The position numbers were made by a program, and so were the translations under genes. From Myxococcaceae bacterium (lineage in GTDB: Bacteria; Myxococcota; Myxococcia; Myxococcales; Myxococcaceae): DNA of 64,000 bases. The DNA lies in assembly GCA_017881265.1 (NCBI GenBank), contig JADGRA010000079.1, positions 1 to 64,000 of the forward strand. Direction: 5' to 3'. Below are positions 7,921 to 17,287 of this stretch, one piece after another. How positions within the stretch are numbered: position 1 is the stretch's first letter; each line of letters begins with the position of its first letter. The notes beneath the pieces are model-generated. The model saw nothing but the letters and a program-made list of their open reading frames with translations, made no database searches and was not told the origin of the DNA.

Positions 7921-8700
7921 CCATCCCAATTGGCGATCAGGGACGGATGACCTTTCTCGCCGGTTCCGACGCCCAGGTTCTAACGCCGAGCTAGACTGAA
8001 GGCTCGCACAGAGCCAACGTTCGCTGGGAGGACGCAGGCCGCCCAAGTCCGCGACATGCATTCGGATCCCGGCACCGATACTTGGCGCCTCGCAGCCCAG
8101 GTATCAACCGGCGCTGATGGACAAGCAAGGGTCGAGGGTTCGAATCCCCTTCCGCCGCACTCGTTTGCCCCTCTGGGAAAGCTTCCCAGCAAATATTGAG
8201 GGGCTCGTTCTCGACGCCTCTCGATGCGGCCTCCCTAAGTCGCAAGGTCGGGGTCGAGCTTGTAGCCTCAGACGTGATGCGCGGATCCGCCTGGCGGAGC
8301 ACCTTCTGCGCGACGGCCATTGGAACGCCCTCCCGAGGTATAGGGACGCGGCGGTATCTTGACGGTCGTTCAACGTCAGCGCGCGGACTAGCGGCGACAC
8401 CCAGAGCTTCCGCCACGTCCTCTCCTCGCCGTGCAGCGTCGGAGAGTAGCGGGGCAAAGCGTCTGGGGTACCCCCTGAACGCTCGCAGTGCCAAGCCCGG
8501 CATGTGTGGCGGTGGCCCACGGTGATGCCTGGCACCGCAGTGCCGTCCTTGGAAGTGACGCGAGGAGTCCGAAAAAACGGCAGTCTCCTGACCCACCCGC
8601 GTCGAAATGACCCACCCGACCCGGAGGCGGTCTCGGGGGTTAGCCCTGGTGTCGGGAATGCATTGTTCGAAGGAGCCGTTCCCCAGGGAGGAGAAGCGCA
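7921..8700. other. gene-free stretch with a tRNA-like scar
   Basis: 780 bp with no convincing gene. Minus-strand frames here contain GFEPSTLACPS and GIRTLDPC, the well-known spurious peptides produced by reading antisense through a tRNA T-arm, which confirms the tRNA-derived scar at 8129 rather than a protein gene. Confidence 0.55.
8129..8158 (+). repeat. tRNA 3'-end-like scar, copy C
   Basis: GGGTCGAGGGTTCGAATCCC then CTTCCGCCGC. It matches copies A and B except for one extra C. No upstream tRNA half was found. It sits in the gene-free stretch after the GNAT gene. Confidence 0.6.
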
Positions 8701-9015
8701 ATGCAGGACGCAGCTCGACAGACTGTTTCGGACGAAGCCTCCTCGGAGGCCTTGGAACAGTTGACCTCGCTCGGAGAGCCCGTGGACCCGACGGCAATGC
8801 TCAGCAAGCCCGAAGTTACGCAGGCTGTGCGTTTGGCCGCCGCCGCCGTCGTCCAGTCAGACCTGGAGCGTTACGACGGCTTGCAGGGGGTCATGGTCGG
8901 GCGAGCCTACAGTATCGCCTACCAAGAGCTCTCCCGGTACGAAGCGAAGGACGGCCCACTGTTGGACTGGCTCTCGCGGAGGGTCCAGAACGGCCTCGTG
9001 CAGGATTTTGCCTAA
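8701..9015 (+). CDS. small hypothetical protein
   Basis: 104 residues, preceded by a strong AGGGAGGAGA Shine-Dalgarno 8-10 nt before the ATG, which is the main reason to call it. I do not recognise the family. It is acidic at the N-terminus and predicted all-helical. The C-terminal segment AYQELSRYEAKDGPLLDWLSRRVQNGLVQDF loosely resembles region 2 of ECF sigma factors (aromatic pair before WL..R..N), but the protein ends there, so a sigma function is not supported. It has no close neighbours on the same strand. Confidence 0.5.
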   Translation: MQDAARQTVSDEASSEALEQLTSLGEPVDPTAMLSKPEVTQAVRLAAAAVVQSDLERYDGLQGVMVGRAYSIAYQELSRYEAKDGPLLDWLSRRVQNGLVQDFA

Positions 9016-9315
9016 CGGCGCGAGGATTGGCTGATCCGTGCAGCGCGAACCCGCAGCGGTTGACGCCCGAGGTGCGCAGCGTCGAGGGTCATCGCCCCAA
9101 CGATCGGCGCCTTCGCCATCGAAAACCCGCATCGTTCTTCCCTGGACCTCCAACTGCACCGAGTGGTTCACCGACGCCGTCCGTGGCTCGGCATCGACGA
9201 GCTCCGAGCGCTCTTCGCCTAGGCGCGTCGTGAACACCCAGCGCTGCTGTCGCTCTGGCGGCCCAGGCTGCTCTCACCGCGTAGCACCGGCGGCGTCGTA
9301 TAGTCTGTTCGCTTC
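9016..9315. other. 300-bp spacer, nothing recognised
   Basis: No motif-bearing frame, repeat or RNA-like fold was found between the small hypothetical gene and the aminotransferase gene. Confidence 0.4.
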
Positions 9316-10480
9316 GTGAGCCCCCCCGCCCCTCGACATCGCCGCGGTCCGTGCCCGCTTCTCCGCGCTGGATCGTCCGCTGGCCTTCTTCGACGGTACC
9401 GGCGGGACGCAGGTCCCGGATTCGGTAATCGACGCCATCTCCGGCTACCTGCGCACTTCCAACGCCAATGCCGGGGGCTCGTTCACCACCGGTCGCGAGA
9501 CCGTGGCGATGATCGATCGGGCGCACCGGGCGGCGGCCCGCTTCCTCCACTGCGCGCCCGAGGAGTGCGGATTCGGCGCGAACATGACGACACTCAACTT
9601 CGCGCTCAGCCGGACGCTCGGTCGCGAGCTCGAGGCCGGTGACGAGATTGTCTGCACCCGGCTCGATCACGATGCCAACGTGTCGCCGTGGTTACAGCTG
9701 GCCCGTGACCGGGATCTGGTGGTCCGATTTGCCGACCTTCGGCCGGGGGACTGCACGCTCGACCCGGCCGATCTCGAGGGGCAGCTCACCCGCCGTACAC
9801 GCGTCGTCGCCCTCCCCTGGGCGTCGAACGCGGTGGGCTCGGTGGTCGACGTCCGACACGTGGCGGACCTAGCGCACCAGGCCGGGGCGCTGGCCTGGGT
9901 GGATGCGGTCCACTTTGCACCGCGCGGGCCGATCGACGTGCGTGCGGTGGGCAGCGACGTCCTGGTCTGTTCCCCGTACAAGTTTTTCGGCCCCCACCTC
10001 GGCCTCTTCTACGGCCGGCACGAGCTGCTCGAGCGCTGGCGCCCGTACAAGGTCCGGCCGGCCGCCGACGAGCCGCTCGCCCACCGCTTCGAAACCGGGA
10101 CGCTCGCGCACGAGCTGCTGGTCGGCTTCACTGCCGCGGTCGAGTACGTCGAGTCGATCGGGTGGGATTCAATCGTCGGCTGGGAGCGCCGGCTGGGCGA
10201 ACGGTTCCTTGCCGGGCTACCGAGGAACTGCCACCTCTACGGTCTGCCGACAATGGACGGTCGGGTGCCGACGTTCTGCTTCAACGTCGACGGCGGGCCG
10301 CCGCAGCAGGTGGCGGATGCGCTCGCTGCTCGCGATATCGCCGTCTGGTCCGGCAACTACTACGCGGTCGAGGTGATGGACCGACTCGGTCTGCGGGACG
10401 GTGCAGTGCGAGCGGGGATCGTCCACTACAACACTGTCGCCGAGGTGGACTGGCTGCTCGAGGCGCTCCGCCAGCTCTGA
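9316..10480 (+). CDS. class V aminotransferase, cysteine-desulfurase-like, with a probable 5' frameshift
   Basis: The main frame reads from about 9320 to 10480 and matches PLP-dependent cysteine desulfurase-like proteins: FFDGTGGTQVPDSVIDAI, NAGGSFTTGRET, VSPWLQLARDRDL, DAVHFAPRGPIDVRAVGSDVLVCSPYKFFGPHLGLFYGR (PLP lysine in SPYKFFGPH), FETGTLAHELL, then a small C-terminal domain with VPTFCFNVDG and VRAGIVHYNTVAEVD. No start codon lies in that frame after the TGA at 9317. A GTG at 9316 opens the expected peptide only if the seven-C run at 9321-9327 is shortened by one. This is either a sequencing error or a real frameshift. The lack of an SGSAC-type active cysteine argues against true sulfur transfer. 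Confidence 0.75.
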
Positions 10481-10536
10481 GGTCATCGCTGTGCAGCGGC
10501 TTAGGCCAGTTCGCTGAGTGCTGTCGCTTCCGAGTG

Positions 10537-10995
10537 TCAGCCGGCAACACTGGTACGAGTTGCGCCGGTGGTCAGTGCGGCGCCGGACAACAAGAAGAGC
10601 CAGGCGAGCCCAAAGACAAAGCTATTCAGCGGTATACCCCAGATGAGGTCCTGATTGGGCATCATGGACGCCGTGACGGGGTCGACCAGAACGCCGCCGT
10701 AGAGAGAGGCAGTCGCAGAGGCGGCAAAGAAGCCGCCCAGCAGCACACTGCCAAGTACGGCCCCCATGGCGATCCCGAACCGCGGCCTCTCGCGATAGAG
10801 CCAGATGAAGTACAGAGCGACGAGCGCCAGCAGACTGCCGGTTGCAAGGAGCCACACCTCATGTAGCCGCGCATGTGCGGGCCACGCTGGATTGAGAACG
10901 TGGGTCGGGCTCAGATCGACCAGGAGTGGGACGAAGCCGGCGACGACAGCCCCAATCGACATCATGAGCCGGCCCAGCACACCTTCGATTGTCAT
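10537..10995 (-). CDS. hypothetical four-helix membrane protein
   Basis: 152 residues from the ATG at 10995, with GGGAGAAG 8 nt upstream; a GTG 18 nt further up is possible but the SD overlaps it. Four hydrophobic segments are visible: MMSIGAVVAGFVPLLVDL, VWLLATGSLLALVALYFIWLY, FGIAMGAVLGSVLLGGFFAASA and IPLNSFVFGLAWLFLLSGAAL. The first loop contains SPTHVLNPAWPAHARLHEVW with several histidines. I do not recognise a function. It is flanked by two copies of the 3' end of the aminotransferase gene (10439 and 11027), so it may have arrived with a duplication or insertion. Confidence 0.65.
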   Translation of the reverse strand: MTIEGVLGRLMMSIGAVVAGFVPLLVDLSPTHVLNPAWPAHARLHEVWLLATGSLLALVALYFIWLYRERPRFGIAMGAVLGSVLLGGFFAASATASLYGGVLVDPVTASMMPNQDLIWGIPLNSFVFGLAWLFLLSGAALTTGATRTSVAG

Positions 10996-11026
10996 CTTCA
11001 AGTCTTCTCCCACTTTTGCGACCCCG

Positions 11027-11070
11027 CCGCCGAGGTGGACTGCTCGCTCGAGGCGCTAATCGGCTCTGGG
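11027..11070 (+). repeat. duplicated 3' end of the aminotransferase gene
   Basis: The segment beginning cgccgaggtggactgctcgc at 11027 and continuing to 11070 repeats, with a few changes, the last codons of the aminotransferase gene at 10439-10482 (EVDWLLEAL region). The membrane-protein gene lies exactly between the two copies. Confidence 0.55.
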
Positions 11071-11170
11071 CTCCCCCCATGTGTTTGAACCTTCTCAAGA
11101 CTTAGCATCCGGGTGCCTGAAAACTCCCGGAGAGTGTCTGCCGAAGCGCCAAGGATAGTCTCAGCTTTCA

Positions 11171-12031
11171 ATGCGAATCATTCTCAGCCGGAAGGGGTTC
11201 GACTCCGGAAGCGGCGGATGCCCGAGTCCGATCTTTCCCGATGGATCTATGTTCGCAATGCCGATCCCGTTAGCGCCCGCTACTGTCCAGTTTCGGGACC
11301 TTCGGTGGCGAGGCCGCGACCTAGGTGACTTGGTGGAGAGACTCACGAATGGGAAGGTCCGGCGTACGGCAGCAGCCCACCTAGATCCAGACCTCCGAGC
11401 TGATATGCGGCCGAGACTGTCCGGCTGGAAGCCTTCGCTCGGGCAGCGTGGAAGTGCCCAGGGTCATCTCAAGAAGCATGGAGTTAGCGCCGGAGATCTA
11501 TTTCTGTTTTGGGGACTCTTCCGTCACTTCGACGAACAGACGGGTTGGGCTGGTTCCCGTCACCACGCAATCTGGGGCTGGCTTCAGGTTGCTGATGTCG
11601 TGTCCGTGGACGAGACCGTCAGAGCCGATTCAGGGGGAGAATGGCGTTGGGCTCAAGACCATCCACACCTCGCCTTCGAGTCCGACCCTACCAATACGCT
11701 CTACGTCGCTGCCAAGCACCTGAGTCTTCCTGGTATCACGGCGCCAAGTCGTCCTGGCGCGGGCGCTTTCGATTTTTCCGCAGCGAACCGACAGCTCACG
11801 GCCGGGGATTCCCCAACGACAAGCACTTGGTCTCTGCCGCCGTGGTTTCTGCCCGGGCCGCGGCCTCCGCTGAGCTTCAACCCGAACCCTAAACGGTGGA
11901 CCGTCAAGGGAGACCAGCTCTTTCTTAAGGCGGCTTCGCGGGGACAAGAGTTCATCCTCGAGGTCCGCGAGTACCCCGAAGCAATCCCGTGGGCAGTCGC
12001 GCTTCTGGCCGAAGGCCCAACGGGTAGTTAA
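11171..12031 (+). CDS. Nmad3-like putative nucleotide modification protein
   Basis: 286 residues. The opening MRIILSRKGFDSGSGGCPSPIFPDG is characteristic of the nucleotide modification associated domain 3 family (Nmad3), predicted to take part in DNA base modification in phages and bacteria. The central part has the family's FLFWGLFRHFD and HHAIWGWLQV segments. The C-terminal LPPWFLP..PPLSFNPNPKRW is also in place. No hydrolase, glycosylase or restriction partner is adjacent, so this is an orphan. No strong SD precedes the ATG at 11171; translation may rely on the start alone. Activity has not been shown for this family to my knowledge, so the role is inference. Confidence 0.65.
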   Translation: MRIILSRKGFDSGSGGCPSPIFPDGSMFAMPIPLAPATVQFRDLRWRGRDLGDLVERLTNGKVRRTAAAHLDPDLRADMRPRLSGWKPSLGQRGSAQGHLKKHGVSAGDLFLFWGLFRHFDEQTGWAGSRHHAIWGWLQVADVVSVDETVRADSGGEWRWAQDHPHLAFESDPTNTLYVAAKHLSLPGITAPSRPGAGAFDFSAANRQLTAGDSPTTSTWSLPPWFLPGPRPPLSFNPNPKRWTVKGDQLFLKAASRGQEFILEVREYPEAIPWAVALLAEGPTGS

Positions 12032-12097
12032 CGGCACCCCTTGAGGCAAGGACTATAGGAGCAGCAGATAAGGCGCACAGACCCCGCGAGGAGTCCC

Positions 12098-13282
12098 ATG
12101 ACCATCCAGATCCTGTCCACTGCGCAGCAGCGTCGGCCGTCGCGCCTCCTCGCGCTCTGCGCGCTGCTCGCGTCCCCCGTGTTCGCGGACGAGGCATCCA
12201 AGACGCCCGCGCCCACGCCCGGCGCGTTCACCATCGAGGCCTTCCGGCTTGAGAGCGGCGTCCTGCTCCCCCGCGCCGTCGTCGTCTACGGCACCTATGG
12301 GACGCTGAACGCCGCGAAGGACAACGCCGTGCTGCTGCCGTCGCACTACTTGGCCCAGAGCGACGGCTACGACTGGCTCGTCGGCGAGGGCCGCGCGCTT
12401 GACCCCAAGAAGCACTTCCTGATCATGACGGAGCTTTTCGGGAACGGCCGGTCGTCCAGCCCAAGCAACACCCCCGAGCCCTTTCACGGCCCACGCTTCC
12501 CCGTGACAACCATCCGCGACAACGTGGAGGCGGTCCGCCGGCTTCTCGAGGACGGCCTGGGCATCCATCACCTCAAGGCGGTGGTGGGCTTCTCGATGGG
12601 GGCGGAGCAGGCGTTCCAGTGGGCCGTGAGCCATCCACGGTTCGCCGACCGGATTGTCGCCACCGCCGGCACCGCCCGCTGCTGGCCGCATGGCATCGTC
12701 CGGCTCGAGGGGCAGATCCGCGCCATCACCGCCGACCCGGAGTTCAAGGGCGGCGACTACACGGACGAGCCCGTGCACGGCATCGAGACGACGGGCGCCG
12801 TCTGGCTCGCCTGGCTCTACTCGCAGGAGTGGTGGAAGCGGGAGCTCTGGAAGACGACCGACCCGAAGGCGGCAGGCATGACGCTCGCGCAGTTTACCGA
12901 GGCGCAGACGAAGGAGTTCTTCGCCGGCACCGACGCGAACAATCTGATCCTCCAGATGCGCACCTGGCAGCAGCACGACGTCGGAGGGACGCCGGGCTTC
13001 GGCGGGAGCACCGAGAAGGCGCTCCGGTCGATCGTCGCGCCGGTTCTGTATCTGCCGTCGGAGACCGACCTCTACTTCCCGCTCGGCGACGCGCGGGAGG
13101 AGGCGCGGTGGATCCGCAAGGTCACGTTCGCGCCCATCCCGTCCCTTTGGGGCCATCCGGCGGGCGCCGGAGCGAGCCCCGATGACTTGCGCCAGCAGCA
13201 GGAGGATCCACCCGCCCCGGTAGACGACGAAACCATCGGTCGATGCCATTGGTTGGCCTTAGGTGACGCAGAAACGCGTTAA
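12098..13282 (+). CDS. exported alpha/beta hydrolase, homoserine O-acetyltransferase (MetX)-like
   Basis: 394 residues with an N-terminal signal segment (about residues 16-31, LLALCALLASPVFAD). The MetX-like alpha/beta-hydrolase fold is clear: the N-terminal FRLESGVLLPRAVVVYGTYG, the loop FLIMTELFGNGRSSSPSN, the nucleophile elbow VVGFSMGAEQAF (Ser), and the histidine loop FAPIPSLWGHPAGAG. The signal peptide separates it from cytosolic MetX, so it is more likely an exported esterase or acyltransferase than a methionine-pathway enzyme. The last 25-30 residues after GHPAGAGASPDDL do not look like the usual helical end (FLN..I..FL), so the 3' end may be altered. Single gene, flanked by Nmad3 and a SnoaL-like gene. 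Confidence 0.75.
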   Translation: MTIQILSTAQQRRPSRLLALCALLASPVFADEASKTPAPTPGAFTIEAFRLESGVLLPRAVVVYGTYGTLNAAKDNAVLLPSHYLAQSDGYDWLVGEGRALDPKKHFLIMTELFGNGRSSSPSNTPEPFHGPRFPVTTIRDNVEAVRRLLEDGLGIHHLKAVVGFSMGAEQAFQWAVSHPRFADRIVATAGTARCWPHGIVRLEGQIRAITADPEFKGGDYTDEPVHGIETTGAVWLAWLYSQEWWKRELWKTTDPKAAGMTLAQFTEAQTKEFFAGTDANNLILQMRTWQQHDVGGTPGFGGSTEKALRSIVAPVLYLPSETDLYFPLGDAREEARWIRKVTFAPIPSLWGHPAGAGASPDDLRQQQEDPPAPVDDETIGRCHWLALGDAETR

Positions 13283-13561
13283 TCTAGCGCGTTCGGGGGG
13301 CGGAGCGAGCCGGAGTCGTGTCGATGCTCAATCCGTTCGTGCGATTGCCGGGCGGCTTCTCTATATGCTCGCGGAGTTGCACTGCGGCGACCAGCCCTCG
13401 CCGTTGGCTCGTCGCCGCCCGCATCAAACTTTGGGACGCGACCGCTTTCCGGCAAAGCGGGTGACACCAGCCGTGTCGTCGGGCATGGTGCCTTGCGAGC
13501 TGCGGCGGCGACGGGGGCCAGCATCGCCGCACGGCTCGCTCAACCTGGAAGGGAGAACACC

Positions 13562-14014
13562 GTGCACAGGATGCTCGTCGCAATCGCCGTTCTCTTGACG
13601 GCTGGACCTACCGTAGCTTCAGAGAAGACTGACGTCATGGCGGCGGTCAACCAATTCATCGACGGCTTCAACAAAGGCGACGTCAAGACTGCACTCGCAG
13701 CTTGCGCAACGGCCGCGTTCATCATCGATGAATTCCCTCCTTACGCTTGGCAGGGGCCGACAGCGTGCTCCGACTGGGCGAACGACTTCGACGCCAATAG
13801 CAAAAAGGACAAAATTACGGACCCGGTCGTCGCCCTTAGCAAGCCGAAGCACGTCGATGTCACGGAAGAACGTGCCTATGTCGTGGTCCCCGCGAATTAC
13901 AACTTCAAGCAAGCCGGCAAGCCCATGGCCGAAACCGGCTCCACCCTCACCGTAGCTCTTCAAAAGCTTCCGGCCGGTTGGCGCATCACCGCGTGGACCT
14001 GGTCCAAGCACTGA
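13562..14014 (+). CDS. secreted SnoaL/ketosteroid-isomerase-like protein
   Basis: 150 residues from the GTG at 13562, chosen because AAGGGAG lies 7 nt upstream. A short signal peptide (MLVAIAVLLTAGPTVAS) is followed by an NTF2-like fold: VMAAVNQFIDGFNKGDVKTALAAC at the start and LQKLPAGWRITAWTWSKH as the final strand. That final WRITAWTW pattern is typical of SnoaL-like proteins. No active-site assignment is possible. Base composition is less GC-rich than the core genes, in keeping with an accessory origin. Confidence 0.7.
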   Translation: MHRMLVAIAVLLTAGPTVASEKTDVMAAVNQFIDGFNKGDVKTALAACATAAFIIDEFPPYAWQGPTACSDWANDFDANSKKDKITDPVVALSKPKHVDVTEERAYVVVPANYNFKQAGKPMAETGSTLTVALQKLPAGWRITAWTWSKH

Positions 14015-14231
14015 CCTTCACACAAACTGTGGTCGGCGAGAGCTGGGCTTCGCCCGGCGTTCAGCTTCGGCCTCGTGCTTCAGGGGGTTCTCCATGGCTT
14101 TCGGTCACATTGTCGAGCACCTAGCCTGTCGCGGCTGGACCTAGGCGCTGCCTGGTTCGGCAGGCCAACTCGCCGACGGCTTCGGCGTCCGCGGCTCCAG
14201 GGAGCAACGAGGAAATTGGTAGAGTTGGACA

Positions 14232-14614
14232 ATGGCGAAACGCAATCCCGAGACGAAGAGTCATCGTTCGCTCGACGAAGCGAACCCTCGCTTTATCCCC
14301 GTCGCACGGGAATTCGCGGATACCCCCGGCTTTTCGCTGATGGAGAGCAAGACTGGCGCCATGCGTGGCTTGCTGCTGAAAGGGAAGTCGTTCGGGATGT
14401 CCTCCCAAGGACGCTTCATCCTCGAGCTGAACGAGGAGCGCACGTCTGCGCTCGTGGGCGACGGCATCGGCAAGCCGTTTCGCCCCAGCTCGGGCCGGGT
14501 GATGAAAGGCTGGATGAAGTCACGCACCCGGACGCCGACTGGGTGGCGCTAGCCAGGGAGGCCTATCTCCTCGCGGCTGCGAGCAAGTCAACCCCGAGGC
14601 CGTCGAAGCCTTGA
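14232..14614 (+). pseudogene. TfoX/Sxy-like small protein, frameshifted
   Basis: The first frame (14232 on) gives about 95 good residues: REFADTPGFSLMESK, GLLLKGKSFGMSS, FILELNEERTSALVGDGIGKPF, GRVMKGWM. The family continues with VTHPDADWVALAREAYLLAA, which is found in another frame immediately downstream and ends at 14614. One base change near 14515 would restore a 127-residue protein resembling TfoX/Sxy N-terminal-domain proteins. AGGAAATTGG precedes the ATG. Either a pseudogene or a sequencing error. Confidence 0.6.
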
Positions 14615-14718
14615 CTCCGGCCACTCGGTCCGGCCTTGGTCAGGACGTGGACGATGGTTCTGGGTGGACGACCGCGACTTTCAGTCCATCGGCCCGGCCT
14701 GCCACTGACCGCGGGGCC

Positions 14719-15735
14719 TCAGGGGCCGGTCCGTGCGCGTTCCTCCAGGTGCCGCTTCAGCGCGGCCGCGTTGTTGAGCTCCGTTTCGCGCGAGGCGAAA
14801 AGCAGCGTGACCGGCCCGCGGCGCGCCTCGGCCAAAAGGCGCTGCAGGGACTCCTCCTGTACTTCCAGCTCGCGGGCAAAGCGGCGCTGAAACTCCTCCC
14901 AGCGGGCCGGACGATGGGCGTACCACTTCCGAAGCGCGTCCGAGGGGGCCAGCTCGCGCGCCCACGCATCCACGTGCGCACGCTCCTTCGAGATGCCGCG
15001 AGGCCACAGGCGGTCCACCAGCACCCGGAAGCCATCCTCCTTAGCCACCGGCTCGTAGATGCGCTTCATGCGGACCCGGGTGGGGGACGGCTCCGGCGCG
15101 GGCGTCGCTTCCGGGACGCTGTCCAGGAAGCGGACGGCCCCGGTCTCCAGCTGGTACTCAGCGCCCACGACGGCCACCCGCCCGGCGAGGACCAGCTCCT
15201 CGATGAGCTGGCTTCCGTGGCGCAGTTGGTCCACCGATGCTCGGACGTTGGCGCGCACGGCCTCGCGGAGCAGGCTCGCGCTCCGCTTCGGACGGACCAG
15301 ACCCTGCAGGTGCGGAGCGATGCGGTCGGTGATGGCCCGGATGTTCTTCGACTCCGGCCCGAGACCCGTTGCAATCGCCTTCACGGTCGCGGCCACGGCG
15401 CCGCAGCGGGTGTGGCCCATGACGACGACGAGGCGCGTCCCGAATTGCGCCACGGCGAACTCGATGGACCCCACCACGGACGGCGCCACGATGTTGCCGG
15501 CGATGCGGATGACGAAGAGATCGCCGAACCCCTCGTCGAAGAGGATTTCCACAGGCGTCCGCGAGTCGGAGCAGCCGAGGATGACAGCGAAGGGCCGTTG
15601 CGCCTCGGTGGCTAGGCGGCGACTCCAGGGACGCGCCCGCGACCCATGTGCCTTCCGGAAGCGACGGTTGCCCTCCCGGAGCCGCTCCAGCGCCGCCTCC
15701 GGGGAGGGGGAGCTGGGGTCCCATGTGTGTGGCAT
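14719..15735 (-). CDS. beta-carbonic anhydrase fused to a DUF488 domain
   Basis: 338 residues from the ATG at 15735. Residues about 10-205 are a beta-class carbonic anhydrase: zinc ligands C55, H108 and C111, the catalytic dyad D57/R59 (GCSDSRTP, GHTRCG), and RIAGNIVAPSVVGSIEFAV. It interconverts CO2 and bicarbonate. A Pro-rich linker (about 208-220) leads to residues 222-338, a DUF488/YeaO-like domain (KRIYEPVAKEDGFRVLVDRLWPRGISKE, WYAHRPARWEEF, GPVTLLFASRETELNNA). The two are normally separate proteins. The single uninterrupted frame makes this a fusion, not adjacent genes. Why they would be joined is unknown. Confidence 0.85.
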   Translation of the reverse strand: MPHTWDPSSPSPEAALERLREGNRRFRKAHGSRARPWSRRLATEAQRPFAVILGCSDSRTPVEILFDEGFGDLFVIRIAGNIVAPSVVGSIEFAVAQFGTRLVVVMGHTRCGAVAATVKAIATGLGPESKNIRAITDRIAPHLQGLVRPKRSASLLREAVRANVRASVDQLRHGSQLIEELVLAGRVAVVGAEYQLETGAVRFLDSVPEATPAPEPSPTRVRMKRIYEPVAKEDGFRVLVDRLWPRGISKERAHVDAWARELAPSDALRKWYAHRPARWEEFQRRFARELEVQEESLQRLLAEARRGPVTLLFASRETELNNAAALKRHLEERARTGP

Positions 15736-15789
15736 GGACGTGCGGTTTAGCAGGACGAGCGCGCGCGGCGCACGCCTTCGGGCCACGGC

Positions 15790-16168
15790 CCGGGCGCCCT
15801 GACAGCAAGCGCCGCGGCGCGGTCCGCTCGCCGCCGGCCGTCCCGGTGTTCACCGTCGTCGAGGGCTCAACCAACAGCACGTGGACCTCGTCCTCCGCCA
15901 CCGGGCAGTGCTCGACGCCCTTCGGCACGACGCACAGCTCCCGCGGCCCGAGCTCGACGACGCGGTCCCGGAACTCCAGGCGCAGGTGGCCGGACAGCAC
16001 CAGGAAAAGCTCATCCCTCTCCGGATGGGTGCCAGACGAAAGCGCCTTTCAGCTTCGCCAGGCGGACGTCGTAGTCGTTGAGGACGGCCACGGTAAGGGG
16101 GCCCACGCATCGGCGAAGACGGCCAGCTTCTCGTCCAGGTTGATTCTTTCGCTCACTCGCGGAAGCAT
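15790..16168 (-). pseudogene. cupin-domain protein broken by two frameshifts
   Basis: Three minus-strand frames join into one cupin: LPRVSERINLDEKLAVFADAWAPL (from the ATG at 16168), then TVAVLNDYDVRLAKLKGAFVWH, then LSGHLRLEFRDRVVELGPRELCVVPKGVEHCPVAEDEVHVLLVEPSTTVNTG. The last part holds the second cupin motif (PKGVEHCP). Frameshifts are near 16090 and 16025. The gene is just upstream of the carbonic anhydrase fusion on the same strand. Its 3' end is not clear-cut and is placed near 15790. Confidence 0.65.
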
Positions 16169-16309
16169 GGCGCGCCGGTGGATGCGGCGTCGACCCCGGG
16201 GCGTGTCCTCCTTCCCCGGAGCGCAAGGGAAACGGCACACTCGGGGCCCCGGGGCGTCGAGGTGCGCCTTGACAGCGCCCGGCCCGGCCGACCAAAAGCA
16301 AAAACCTCG

Positions 16310-17283
<974 letters not shown>

Positions 17284-17287
<4 letters not shown>

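Noticed and set aside
949-8158. Complete tRNA genes at the three T-arm-like sites
   Set aside because: No complementary 5' acceptor strand (GCGGCGG/GCGGTGG) or anticodon arm within 90 bases upstream at any of the three sites.
7980-8535. Minus-strand frames containing GFEPSTLACPS and GIRTLDPC
   Set aside because: These peptides are classic artefacts of translating antisense through tRNA T-arm sequence. They were used as evidence for the tRNA-like scar instead.
12053-13249. 398-codon minus-strand frame opposite the MetX-like hydrolase
   Set aside because: No motif or SD. The plus strand has the nucleophile elbow GFSMG and the histidine loop.
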